Shown in pieces: positions 47,504 through 56,196 of a DNA stretch of 64,000 bases (position 1 is its first letter; every line of letters starts with the position of its first letter). The position numbers and the translations under genes were made by a program. The notes below the pieces were generated by a model. That model ran no database searches. It had not been told where the DNA came from and worked only from the letters and a program-made list of their open reading frames with translations. Origin of the DNA: Arthrobacter sp. Br18 (GTDB lineage: Bacteria > Actinomycetota > Actinomycetes > Actinomycetales > Micrococcaceae); the NCBI RefSeq assembly GCF_000520555.1, contig NZ_KI914899.1, forward strand, positions 1 to 64,000, read 5' to 3'.

Positions 47504-47519
47504 TGTTTCACGTGAAACC
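47504..47519. other. parS site 5
   Basis: TGTTTCACGTGAAACC, one base from consensus, in the gene-free region. Confidence 0.93.
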
Positions 47520-48046
47520 AGACCTGCGCAAGCGGCTGAACGGGGTAGGCAGTCCGGCGGCGACCGGGTCACATCCAGTGCCTTCGAGGTGCCATCGGCG
47601 GCTGCAACCATCGCCCGTACCAATGAATTCGGGTCGTTGCGGACAAATGCAGATTCGCGTGCTGCGACAATACAAGGTTGCAAGACGCTCGGGCGAGACT
47701 GGTCGCGTACCCGGATGTGAAATGTCGATCGTCTCCGGAGACTCAGGTTTTGGTACTTGAGCCGGGGAGCTTCTTCCCGGCGCCTCTTCCCCGGCGCTCC
47801 TATCCCAAGGCGCCGGAACCGTGGGTCCTTTCCTGAGACCGATGCTCCCGAGACCGCAGCTGATCGCCCCAGCGAAAGGCAGTCCCTGTTCAACAAGAAC
47901 GATCCTCCTCAGCCGACCGGCGCTTTCTTCTGATCTTTCCTTCACGGACGGCCGGTTGCCCTCGGTATCACAGCGGGGGCGACGGCAGCCGTGGTTCCAG
48001 CCGCACGGTGCCCTCAATGGGCGAGGGGTCGAACTTCCAGGCGCTA

Positions 48047-48062
48047 CGTTTCACGTGAAACA
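48047..48062. other. parS site 6
   Basis: CGTTTCACGTGAAACA, one base from consensus, near the end of the gene-free region before trxA. Confidence 0.93.
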
Positions 48063-48194
48063 GTCGGGTCTACCGATGGACGGTACCGGGCGGGTTGCCG
48101 CCGGTGAGCGGTACCACGCGGCGCGTGACCCCGGGCTGATCGAGAAGGACATCGATCACGACGCATGACGGCCGCTTGACAGCCCCATGCAGAA

Positions 48195-48220
48195 ACCCGG
48201 CCACCTGGAGGTGACCGGGT
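48195..48220 (-). terminator. Intrinsic terminator of trxB-trxA
   Basis: On the minus strand ACCCGG-T-CACCT, loop CC, AGGTG-G-CCGGGT forms a stem of 11 pairs with one mismatch, followed by TTTCTG. It begins 40 bases beyond the trxA stop. Confidence 0.8.
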
Positions 48221-48260
48221 CGTTGAATGCTCTGCGGAGTGCTGAGGGGCGATCGTCGGG

Positions 48261-48584
48261 TCAGAGGAAAGCCGCGAACTCCTGCTCGAGAACATGTTTC
48301 GGCTTGGCGCCGATGGAGGTCGCAGCCACTTCGCCTGAGCTGAAGACGTACACGGCCGGGATGGAAGTTATCCCGTACTTTGCAGCGATCGCAGGATTGT
48401 CGTCGACGTTCACCTTCACCACGTTGATCTTCTCCGAGTGCTCGGCAGCGATTTCATCGAGGATAGGGGATAGTTTTCGGCAGGGTCCACACCACTCGGC
48501 CCAGAAATCAACGATTACTGGTTTCGGTGATTCGAGCACGTCGCTGGTGAACGAAGCATCGGTTACATCTTTTGCGGAACTCAT
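48261..48584 (-). CDS. trxA: Thioredoxin
   Basis: A 107-residue thioredoxin with the redox motif WCGPC (Cys32, Cys35) in VDFWAEWCGPCRK and the cis-Pro in GITSIPAVYVF. It reduces protein disulfides and is itself reduced by the TrxB encoded just upstream, 31 bases away. Position next to trxB and near parB is conserved. Confidence 0.96.
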   Translation of the reverse strand: MSSAKDVTDASFTSDVLESPKPVIVDFWAEWCGPCRKLSPILDEIAAEHSEKINVVKVNVDDNPAIAAKYGITSIPAVYVFSSGEVAATSIGAKPKHVLEQEFAAFL

Positions 48585-48615
48585 TCAAACTCCTTTGGAT
48601 AGCTGGTTGCGGTTC

Positions 48616-49677
48616 TCAGAGGGTTGCGTTCTCCGACACGGCCTCGGCGGGGGGTGTAGGCACCGTGGCAGCAGTCGGGACCGTGTCACCGATGTCGGCG
48701 AGGTAGTGCTCGACATCTATCGCGGCCACACAGCCGGACCCGGAAGCGGTGATCGCCTGGCGGTAGGTCGGGTCGATGACGTCGCCGGCGGCGAAGACAC
48801 CGGCAACGGAGGTCTTCGACGTCCTGCCCTGGACTGCGATCGTTCCCTCCGAGGTAAGGGCCAGCTGATCCTTCACGAGCTCGACCCGGGGATCATTGCC
48901 GATGGCCACGAAGACGCCGGTGACGGAAAGCTCCTGCACTGACCCATCGACGGTGCTCCGGAGGGTCACGCCTGCCACCTTGTCCGCGCCCTGGATGGCG
49001 ACTACTTCAGAGTTCCAGGCGAAGCTGATCTTCTCGTGGGCAAAGGCGCGGTCCTGCATGATCTTGGAGGCGCGCAGCGTGTCCCGGCGATGTACCACCG
49101 TGACCGACCGGGCGAACTTCGTGAGGAACAGCGCTTCTTCCATGGCAGAGTCCCCGCCGCCGACGACAACGATGTCCTGATCGCGGAAGAAGAAGCCGTC
49201 GCAGGTTGCACACCAGCTCACGCCATGGCCGGAAAGCCGCTTTTCGTCGTCGAGCCCGATGTCGCGGTAGGCGGAGCCCGTCGAGATGATGACGGCGCGG
49301 GCCAGGAAGACCTCACCTGTGGCGATCGTGAGCCGCTTGATCTCGCCGGAGAGCTCGGCGGAGACGACATCCTCGAAGAGGATCTCCGTACCGAAGCGCG
49401 TCGCCTGCTTCTCGAAGCTCTCCATCAGGTCGGGCCCCATGACGCCCTCCGGAAATCCCGGGTAGTTCTCGACATCGGTCGTGTTCATCAATTCGCCGCC
49501 GGCCTTGACCGAACTCGCGATGAGCAGCGGTTTGAGGTTGGCGCGCGCAGCGTACACGGCGGCGGTGTAGCCGGAGGGACCCGAGCCGACGATGATCACA
49601 TCGTGGACTTTCTGGCCTGCGTCCGGCCGATCCTGACCAGGCGATGCCTGTACGGTCACGTCGGAGAGTGTAGTCAC
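48616..49677 (-). CDS. trxB: Thioredoxin-disulfide reductase
   Basis: A 353-residue flavoprotein. It has the FAD motif VIIVGSGPSGYTAAVYAARA, redox-active CATC (SWCATCDGFF), the NADPH motif VVVGGGDSAMEEA and the C-terminal GVFAAGDVIDPTYRQAITA. It passes electrons from NADPH to thioredoxin. The start is uncertain: a GTG at 49677 behind AGGAAGG was chosen, and an in-frame ATG at 49701 would add eight residues. The N-terminal ~25 residues before the FAD motif are not conserved, and the C-terminal tail is extended. Confidence 0.93.
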   Translation of the reverse strand: MTTLSDVTVQASPGQDRPDAGQKVHDVIIVGSGPSGYTAAVYAARANLKPLLIASSVKAGGELMNTTDVENYPGFPEGVMGPDLMESFEKQATRFGTEILFEDVVSAELSGEIKRLTIATGEVFLARAVIISTGSAYRDIGLDDEKRLSGHGVSWCATCDGFFFRDQDIVVVGGGDSAMEEALFLTKFARSVTVVHRRDTLRASKIMQDRAFAHEKISFAWNSEVVAIQGADKVAGVTLRSTVDGSVQELSVTGVFVAIGNDPRVELVKDQLALTSEGTIAVQGRTSKTSVAGVFAAGDVIDPTYRQAITASGSGCVAAIDVEHYLADIGDTVPTAATVPTPPAEAVSENATL

Positions 49678-49833
49678 GGTTACTGTGGACCTTCCTGTCA
49701 TTGTCTACGCTGGCTTGCATGCTTTTCACAGAGCTGCGGACACCTTGTCCAACGGCGTCGGGCCTCCGCTTATTCCAGAGCTGTCCTGCGGCGGCGGCCC
49801 GTCGAGGGCGTGGAACCAGCGCCCGGCGTGGTT

Positions 49834-51456
49834 CTAGGAGACGCTGATCTCGGCGATCCTGAGGCCCCACGGGAACTGCGCCTGGATGTTGGAGAGCCGG
49901 GGCAGCTGGGTGAAGTTGATGATCACGTACTGCGCAGTAGGAGGCCCGTCGCTTCCCGCCGGCACCGGAAGGGACACCGTCGGTGCAGTGAACCCGCCCT
50001 GGGCGATCTGTTCCGCGCCGGTGAGCGTCGGCTCGTCGTTGATCAGGACGGAAAAGCTTCCCCCGGATCCGTTGAGCTGAGTGATGTCAACCTGGGAGAT
50101 GGTTGATTCTTCCTCCAGTTCGACGACGAGCGCGAGGCTTTGCGCCAGCCCGCCGAACACCTCATTGGCGTAGACGTAGCTGCCCCAGAAAGTAGCCGGA
50201 TTGCCATCGATGATCAGTGGCAGATTGGTGTCGTTCGGTGCGTCCAGCGCCGGGTTGTTCGGCACGAACCGCGTCACGCCGGTCGCAACGGGCGCCACCG
50301 CGTCGGGAACCGGTTCCGGTGAGGCGCTGGGCTGGGCGGATGTGGCCTCGGCTGTGGCCTGGGGTTCGGTCGGGGTGGGTCCGGCGGGCCCGGCGACGTC
50401 GCTACTGAAGTTGCCGAGCTGTGTCGCGGCGAGGAATACCGCCGCAACGAGGACGAGGGTGAGTACGGCACCCACCAGGATGCGGCTGAACTTGCGGCTC
50501 TTGCTGTCGTCGGAGTCGTCGTCATACACACCGGGGTCGGTGTCGTACGCCGTGTCGTCGTAGGTATCGTCGGTGTCGGGACTATCGTCGTCGCTGTCCC
50601 ACCGCTGGTCGTTCGCGCCGGCAGGGAAATGTGACGCGGCCCGTTCAGGGTGGCGGGATACCGCCGCAGCCGCACCACCGGCCAGCACTGCACCTGCAGG
50701 AACACCGGCGGCAGGCAGCCGCGTGCCGTGCGGTGAGTCCTCGTCAGGCAGCCGCGTCACTTTGGCACTGTTTCCCTGGACACCGGATGCAGCAGGTGAG
50801 ATTCCGTCCGGCGCCTCTGTCCCGGGGACCGCGCGCGGCGGTCCGCTCGGAGGTGCGGGCACAGTCCGGGGAGCCGGGCTGGATCCGTTCGCCGGGGATC
50901 GTGGACCCTCCCGCTTCGGCTGGTTCACACTGTTCGGCGCCGTATCCTCGTTCGCGCCGGCCTGCCTGCTGAACCTTTTCGAGAAACCCGAGAGACGCGA
51001 GCGGCGCTCCGGCTCCTCTCCCTCCTCCTCGTCGTCGTCCTCAGGGTCGGTCGAGCGGGCAACCCCGAAGATCTCCGAGCCCAACGTGTCGGTGAAGAAG
51101 GGTTCGGTGTAGACGGGCTCCGGCTGAACCGGCTCCTGCTGAACAATGAGGTCCAGCAGATCGGCGGCAGATGCGCGGTTGGTCACGAGATACGTGGCAT
51201 CGTCGGTGATCGCGAGATCGAGCACCTGGATGCTGCCGGGGCGCTCACCGGTCGCGAGCTCGCGTGCGCTGGAGGCGACCCTGGTTCCGTTCCCGGAAGA
51301 AGCGACCAGGATACTCACCTGCCGGTTCAGGACCTGATCCATGCCGTCGAGCACCAGGTCCTTCTCAGCAGAAGCCAGGACGTAGGCGGTGACCTTGTAC
51401 CGGCCCCCTAATACTGACCCGACATCCACTGCTTCTGGCACGTGTTCCTCCCGCAA
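49834..51456 (-). CDS. Membrane protein with kinase-like N-lobe, partner gene of murJ
   Basis: A 540-residue bitopic protein. Residues about 10-110 resemble a protein kinase N-lobe (GSVLGGRYKVTAYVLASAEK, then LNRQVSILVAS), but no HRD or DFG motif follows. A long Pro/Ser/Glu-rich linker leads to one membrane helix (ILVGAVLTLVLVAAVFLAAT) and an extracellular beta-rich domain (about 400-540) resembling discoidin-type folds (PLIIDGNPATFWGSYVYAN). In mycobacteria MviN carries a pseudokinase and a similar extracellular domain in one chain that recruits FhaA. Here that half is encoded by a separate gene 59 bases after murJ. Confidence 0.75.
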   Translation of the reverse strand: MREEHVPEAVDVGSVLGGRYKVTAYVLASAEKDLVLDGMDQVLNRQVSILVASSGNGTRVASSARELATGERPGSIQVLDLAITDDATYLVTNRASAADLLDLIVQQEPVQPEPVYTEPFFTDTLGSEIFGVARSTDPEDDDEEEGEEPERRSRLSGFSKRFSRQAGANEDTAPNSVNQPKREGPRSPANGSSPAPRTVPAPPSGPPRAVPGTEAPDGISPAASGVQGNSAKVTRLPDEDSPHGTRLPAAGVPAGAVLAGGAAAAVSRHPERAASHFPAGANDQRWDSDDDSPDTDDTYDDTAYDTDPGVYDDDSDDSKSRKFSRILVGAVLTLVLVAAVFLAATQLGNFSSDVAGPAGPTPTEPQATAEATSAQPSASPEPVPDAVAPVATGVTRFVPNNPALDAPNDTNLPLIIDGNPATFWGSYVYANEVFGGLAQSLALVVELEEESTISQVDITQLNGSGGSFSVLINDEPTLTGAEQIAQGGFTAPTVSLPVPAGSDGPPTAQYVIINFTQLPRLSNIQAQFPWGLRIAEISVS

Positions 51457-51514
51457 AAACTCGTTGATTTCTACCCATGCTACCGTTCGCCGCGCGGAAC
51501 CCCCGGTTCTGGGG

Positions 51515-53299
51515 CTAGTTCCGGGAGCGCCGGAAACGGGTCAGCAGCGGAGCAAGGAAATCGCTGAGTTCACGCACCCTGAGCAGCCTGAGCATCAGCA
51601 GATAGGCACCGGCCATGGCCGTGCCGCCGAGCACCAGCACGACGACGGCGTTCAGCTTCGAATTCCAGACATAGCCGACGGGCTCGTAGCCGCCGAAAAG
51701 CCACAGTATCCCGGTTCCCACGAGGGCGGACACCATGCCGGCAAGGATGAAGCGCACATGGACATCGAAGATACGACCCGCCCCGTAGGGTCCTATCCGG
51801 CGGGTCAGGAAGAGATGGCTGACGACGACGGCGATGGCGTTCCCCAACGAATAGGACGCAGCCAGCACGGGAACGATCAGTTCCGGTGAGAAGGACCCGG
51901 CGACAAGTGCGAAGCCGACCCCCATGGCGGAGAGGATGAGCTGGATCTTCAGCGGGGTCTTCACGTCCTCGCTGGCGTAGAAGACCCGGTTCAGGAAGAA
52001 GTTCGCGCTGAGGAAGGGGGCGCCCAGGGCGAGGATGGTGATGATGACCCCGTTGAGGGCGGCGCTTTCCCTCGATTCGCTGAAGAGCGCACCAAGAGGG
52101 CCCGCGAAGGCCAGCAGCACGGAGGCGCCGAAGACGGTGGCCACGCCGATGGTGCGCAGTCCATGGGACAGCGTGGCCTTGACGGCGGGCATGTCGTTCT
52201 CCGCGTGTGCCTTCGAAAGCTGGTTGAACATCACCGTCGCAAGCGACAGCGCAATGACGGAGTGGGGCAACTGGTAGACGAGCGCTCCGAATTCGAGGTT
52301 GGTGAGCCCCGCGATCAGTACCGGCGGATCCTGCGCGAGGAAGCCCGCCCTGGCCTCCGAGGCGATTGTCGCGACCTTCTGGTTGATCAGGTACAGACCG
52401 TTGCCCACGAGCATCGTCACGATGGTCACCGACGCGAGCTTGCCCGTCCGGCCAAGGCCTGTACCTCGGAGGCCGAAGCGGGGACGCAGCCCGAGATGCA
52501 ATTTCTTCAGGGGGACCAGCAGGACGAGGGCCTGGAGGATGATGCCCACCGTGGTGCCGCCGGCCAGGAGGAGCGTCTGGTTGGTGGTCCACGTTTCGGG
52601 GGTGTGCTGCTCGCTCTGCTCCGCCCCGGTCAGCGAAATGAAGACGATCAGGAAGGCGATCGAGATGACGTTGTTGACCACCGGAGCCCACATGTACGGG
52701 CCAAAAGAACCGTTGGCGTTCAGTATCTGACCGGTGACGGCGTACATCCCGTAGAAGAAGATCTGCGGCAGGCACCAGTAGGCGAAGGTGACGGCCAGGG
52801 CAAGCCTGTCGCCCGTGATGCTGGTGGTGATCCCCACGATGAAGGGCGCAGCGAGCGTCACCAGGATGGTGAGGACCAGCAGGACGGCCGCGGCGAGCGT
52901 CATCAGGCGGCTCACGTAGTCAGCGCCGCGGTCGGGTAATCTGCTGGCCCGGATGATCTGCGGCACCAGGACCGCGTTGAAGACACCCCCGGCCACCATG
53001 AGGTAGATGAAGTTCGGCAGGTTGTTGGCCGAGGTGAACAGGTCCGATACTTGTCCGGAGGCACCGATCGCGGTGGCCAGAAGGGCGACCCGGACCAAAC
53101 CGAGCAATCGGGACACGAGCGTGCCGGCCGCCATGATGGCACTCGAACGCGCGGTGGTGTCCGGCACCGGTGTGTTGGAATCAGCCGATTCGTCAGGGGG
53201 CGCGCTTTGGCGTGGTGCGTTCGGTCCCGGAGGTGCGGCGTATGGACGGCCGACGCCGGCGTCCTGGACGGGAATTGAGGCTGTGTTGTGTTCCGACAT
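51515..53299 (-). CDS. murJ: MurJ (MviN), lipid II flippase
   Basis: A 594-residue protein with about 14 membrane helices after a disordered N-terminus of ~55 residues. MOP-superfamily marks are SSAIMAAGTLVSRLLGLVRV, NLPNFIYLMVAGGVFNAVLV and VAYWCLPQIFFYGMYAVTGQ. MurJ moves lipid II across the membrane for wall synthesis. The chain stops near VRELSDFLAPLLTRFRRSRN without the C-terminal pseudokinase fusion known from mycobacteria. It is 79 bases after the NUDIX gene. Confidence 0.94.
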   Translation of the reverse strand: MSEHNTASIPVQDAGVGRPYAAPPGPNAPRQSAPPDESADSNTPVPDTTARSSAIMAAGTLVSRLLGLVRVALLATAIGASGQVSDLFTSANNLPNFIYLMVAGGVFNAVLVPQIIRASRLPDRGADYVSRLMTLAAAVLLVLTILVTLAAPFIVGITTSITGDRLALAVTFAYWCLPQIFFYGMYAVTGQILNANGSFGPYMWAPVVNNVISIAFLIVFISLTGAEQSEQHTPETWTTNQTLLLAGGTTVGIILQALVLLVPLKKLHLGLRPRFGLRGTGLGRTGKLASVTIVTMLVGNGLYLINQKVATIASEARAGFLAQDPPVLIAGLTNLEFGALVYQLPHSVIALSLATVMFNQLSKAHAENDMPAVKATLSHGLRTIGVATVFGASVLLAFAGPLGALFSESRESAALNGVIITILALGAPFLSANFFLNRVFYASEDVKTPLKIQLILSAMGVGFALVAGSFSPELIVPVLAASYSLGNAIAVVVSHLFLTRRIGPYGAGRIFDVHVRFILAGMVSALVGTGILWLFGGYEPVGYVWNSKLNAVVVLVLGGTAMAGAYLLMLRLLRVRELSDFLAPLLTRFRRSRN

Positions 53300-53378
53300 C
53301 GCACATCATCGTCTCATTCAATCGCGGTGCTGCGGCAATCTGTGCGGGCAGCGGCTGTCGCCCCCGGCGCGGCTTGCG

Positions 53379-53909
53379 CTAAAGGTACTCGGGGAGGACT
53401 TCCCGGGCGAGGTCGGCGATCCGCCGCTCATTGGGAAAGGACAGCCTGCGGCCGAGCTCATGCAGCGGCACCCAGGCCACATCCACGGCCTCATGGTCCG
53501 GATCGTTTTCGATGGTGAGGTAACCGCCCGTTGCCGCGAGCAGGAAATGATGGACCGTCTTGTGCACACGGTGGCCGCTGACGGTGAACCAGTAGTCGAT
53601 GCTTCCCAGTGCCGTCAGGATCCGGCCCTGGATACCGGTCTCCTCCTCGATCTCCCGGATGGCAGCCTCTTCGCTGTTCTCCTTGTTCTCAGGATGGCCC
53701 TTCGGCAGGCACCACTCCAGGCGGCCGCCGCGATTCAGGCGCGCGATGATGGCGACATCGAGGGTTTCCCGCGAAGTATCGATGACAATTCCGCCGGCGG
53801 AGACTTCCTCGACGGTGGGCAACTGATGATGCACCGCAGGCACACCCGTCACACCCATCGACACAGTCAAAGGGGTGCGTTTCGGTGCACTTGGAACGGG
53901 GCGGTCCAT
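53379..53909 (-). CDS. NUDIX hydrolase
   Basis: A 176-residue protein with a complete NUDIX box, GHPENKENSEEAAIREIEEE followed by TGI, fitting GX5EX7REUXEEXGU. The N-terminal ~30 residues are variable, and the fold runs from SAGGIVIDTS to the C-terminus. It lies in the place of mutT4 (Rv3908) beside cca, but nucleotide specificity cannot be read from sequence. It is divergent from cca with 146 bases between them. Confidence 0.92.
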   Translation of the reverse strand: MDRPVPSAPKRTPLTVSMGVTGVPAVHHQLPTVEEVSAGGIVIDTSRETLDVAIIARLNRGGRLEWCLPKGHPENKENSEEAAIREIEEETGIQGRILTALGSIDYWFTVSGHRVHKTVHHFLLAATGGYLTIENDPDHEAVDVAWVPLHELGRRLSFPNERRIADLAREVLPEYL

Positions 53910-54055
53910 GGCACCACTCTAACGATCTTTAACTGCCGGTGATGACGGCGACGGATGCCCGCCGACGCGGCGAAGTGCGTCTCGGCGCGGCCAGATCCGT
54001 TCCCTGAAGCGGGCGTGGTGGGAATTGGCTTCCGGTCTGGCACCCTTAAAGGACT

Positions 54056-55522
54056 ATGGCGCACCTGTTGGATTTGTCGACCCTGACCGCCCCGCTACCG
54101 GCCGTCGTGCCCGCACTGGGGGAGCTGTTCAGCAGCGCGGGTTTCGAGCTGTCCCTGGTCGGCGGACCCGTGCGGGATCTCTTTCTGGGCAGGGTGTCCC
54201 CTGACCTTGATTTCACCACCAACGCGGATCCGGACCAGACCCTTGCTGTGATCCGGGGCTGGGCTGACACGCACTGGGAAATCGGCAGGGCTTTCGGGAC
54301 CATCGGCCTCCGCAAGGACGGCCACCAGCTCGAGATCACCACCTACCGCGCCGAATCCTATGATGCCGGCTCGCGGAATCCCACCGTTGCTTTCGGCACG
54401 AGCCTTGAGGAGGATCTCTTCCGTCGCGACTTCACCATCAACGCCATGGCCCTGAGACTGCCCTCCCTGGAGCTGGTCGACCCTTCGGGCGGGGTGAAGG
54501 ACCTCCGTGCGGGGGTGCTGCGCACGCCGGGCGCGCCGTCGTCGTCGTTCACCGATGATCCCCTTCGGATGATGCGCGCGGCGCGGTTCGTGTCGCAGCT
54601 CGGCGTCAGGGTGGCCCCCGAGGTCCTCGAGGCGATGACGTCGATGGCTGAACGCATCGGGATCATTTCCGCGGAGAGGGTGCGGGACGAGCTGATGAAG
54701 CTGATCCTCGGGGCCGCGCCTTCGGACGGGATCGACGTGATGGTGGGAACCGGCCTCGCCGACCACGTGCTGCCCGAAGTTTCGGCTCTCCGCCTTGAAA
54801 TCGATGAGCACCACAAGCACAAGGACGTGTACCAGCACTCGCTCACCGTGATGGAACAGGCGTGCGGTCTCGAAACCGGGGACGACGGCGCGGTGCCGGC
54901 CCCCGATTTCGTCCTGCGCTTCGCGGCGCTGCTGCACGACATCGGCAAACCCGCCACCCGGAAATTCGAGCCCAGCGGCGCGGTGAGCTTCCGCCACCAT
55001 GACGCCGTTGGTTCGAAGCTCACCGCCAGACGCATGCGTGAACTGAGGTTCGACAACGACACCATCAAGGCCGTTTCGCGGCTCGTGGAACTGCACATGC
55101 GCTTCTATGGATACGGGGAGGCGGGGTGGACCGATTCGGCGGTCCGCCGGTACGTCAACGACGCCGGTCCGCTCCTCGAGCGCCTGCACCGGCTGACGCG
55201 CTCCGATGTCACCACCCGGAACAGGCGCAAGGCCGAGCGGCTCGCCTTTGCCTACGATGACCTCGAGGCGCGGATCGCGGTGCTCGCCGAGCAGGAGGAA
55301 CTGGCGTCGATCCGGCCGGATCTCGACGGCGCGGCGATCATGGAGCTGCTCGGTATAAGCCCCGGCCCGGTAGTGGGGCGCGCCTACCGCTTCCTGATGG
55401 AGGAGCGAATGGACCACGGTCCCCTCGGTCGGGATACCGCCGAGGTGAAGCTGCGCGCGTGGTGGAGTGGGCAGCCCGAATCCCAGGCGGGCCGCGACCC
55501 GCAGGAAGGCGGCGAAGCATGA
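54056..55522 (+). CDS. cca: CCA tRNA nucleotidyltransferase
   Basis: A 488-residue class II enzyme. The nucleotidyltransferase head has LVGGPVRDLFLGRVSPDLDF with catalytic acidic residues and FRRDFTINAMAL. An HD domain follows (DEHHKHKDVYQHSLTVM, LLHDIGKPATR). The enzyme adds or repairs the 3' CCA of tRNA; in this window tRNA-Leu, tRNA-Ala and tRNA-Ile lack encoded CCA and depend on it. It corresponds to pcnA of M. tuberculosis. The stop overlaps the next gene (ATGA). Confidence 0.95.
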   Translation: MAHLLDLSTLTAPLPAVVPALGELFSSAGFELSLVGGPVRDLFLGRVSPDLDFTTNADPDQTLAVIRGWADTHWEIGRAFGTIGLRKDGHQLEITTYRAESYDAGSRNPTVAFGTSLEEDLFRRDFTINAMALRLPSLELVDPSGGVKDLRAGVLRTPGAPSSSFTDDPLRMMRAARFVSQLGVRVAPEVLEAMTSMAERIGIISAERVRDELMKLILGAAPSDGIDVMVGTGLADHVLPEVSALRLEIDEHHKHKDVYQHSLTVMEQACGLETGDDGAVPAPDFVLRFAALLHDIGKPATRKFEPSGAVSFRHHDAVGSKLTARRMRELRFDNDTIKAVSRLVELHMRFYGYGEAGWTDSAVRRYVNDAGPLLERLHRLTRSDVTTRNRRKAERLAFAYDDLEARIAVLAEQEELASIRPDLDGAAIMELLGISPGPVVGRAYRFLMEERMDHGPLGRDTAEVKLRAWWSGQPESQAGRDPQEGGEA

Positions 55523-56169
55523 ACCCGTCCACCGGCGCTGCGACACCCGACCTCACCCCTGCAGGGACACCCCTGCCGCGGCTGTGGCTCCTGCGGCACG
55601 GCGAAACGGAGTGGTCCCGCGATGGCAGGTATACCGGATTGACCGACCTGGCCCTGACCGGGAACGGCGAGCGGCAGGCCGTCGAGGCGAAGCGGCATTT
55701 CCAGGGTGTGGCCTTCGACGCCGTCTACACCTCGCCGCTGCAGCGTGCCACGCGGACTGCCGAACTCGCGGGCTTCCCGGACGCCGAGGTGCTTCCGTAC
55801 GCCCATGAATGGGACTACGGCGACAACGAGGGGAGAAGCAGCGCCCTGGTCCGGGAGCAGAATCCCGGGTACCTCATCTGGACGCACGGGGCGCCGCAGG
55901 GCGAATCGCTCGATTCGGTGGCGGAGCGCGCGGACCGCGTTATCTCACTGGTGCAGGCGGGGTGTGGAACGCAGGCCGACCGGGATCCGCAGGCGCACCC
56001 TGTGCAGAACGCGCTCCTCGTGGCCCATGGGCACTTCCTGCGGGTTGTTGCCGCCCGCTGGCTCCAGTTCTCCGCGATCGAGGGACGACGTTTCGTGCTG
56101 GGTACCGCGGCGGTGTGCGCGCTGGGCTGGGACAAGCACACCCCGGCGATCGTCCACTGGAACCTGTAG
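55519..56169 (+). CDS. Histidine phosphatase family protein
   Basis: A 216-residue phosphoglycerate mutase-like protein. The phosphoacceptor His is in WLLRHGETEW, Arg in TSPLQRATRTAEL, and the second His in LLVAHGHFLR. Such enzymes hydrolyse phosphomonoesters by a phosphohistidine intermediate; the substrate is unknown. The ATG at 55519 overlaps the cca stop. Confidence 0.9.
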   Translation: MNPSTGAATPDLTPAGTPLPRLWLLRHGETEWSRDGRYTGLTDLALTGNGERQAVEAKRHFQGVAFDAVYTSPLQRATRTAELAGFPDAEVLPYAHEWDYGDNEGRSSALVREQNPGYLIWTHGAPQGESLDSVAERADRVISLVQAGCGTQADRDPQAHPVQNALLVAHGHFLRVVAARWLQFSAIEGRRFVLGTAAVCALGWDKHTPAIVHWNL

Positions 56170-56196
56170 GTTTCCCGGTATCCTGCCGGCCCGACC

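Larger units (their letters stand above)
46804..48260. other. 1.46 kb gene-free parS region between parB and trxA
   Basis: I find no convincing gene in this stretch. Open frames on both strands lack recognisable motifs and good start signals and look like chance frames. It holds three parS sites, a 9-bp inverted repeat at 47777-47785 and 47808-47816 (CCGGCGCCT with AGGCGCCGG), and the trxA terminator at its right edge. In M. tuberculosis the corresponding place is occupied by cwlM and one more gene, so this may be an eroded locus kept as a centromere. Confidence 0.6.

Noticed and set aside
46913-48017. Open frames of 124-169 codons on both strands after parB
   Set aside because: Arg/Ser/Pro/Cys-rich composition without motifs, poor start sites, and parS sites translated inside; no family recognised.
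54095-55546. Open frame of 483 codons antisense to cca
   Set aside because: cca has all catalytic motifs on the plus strand; the antisense frame has none.
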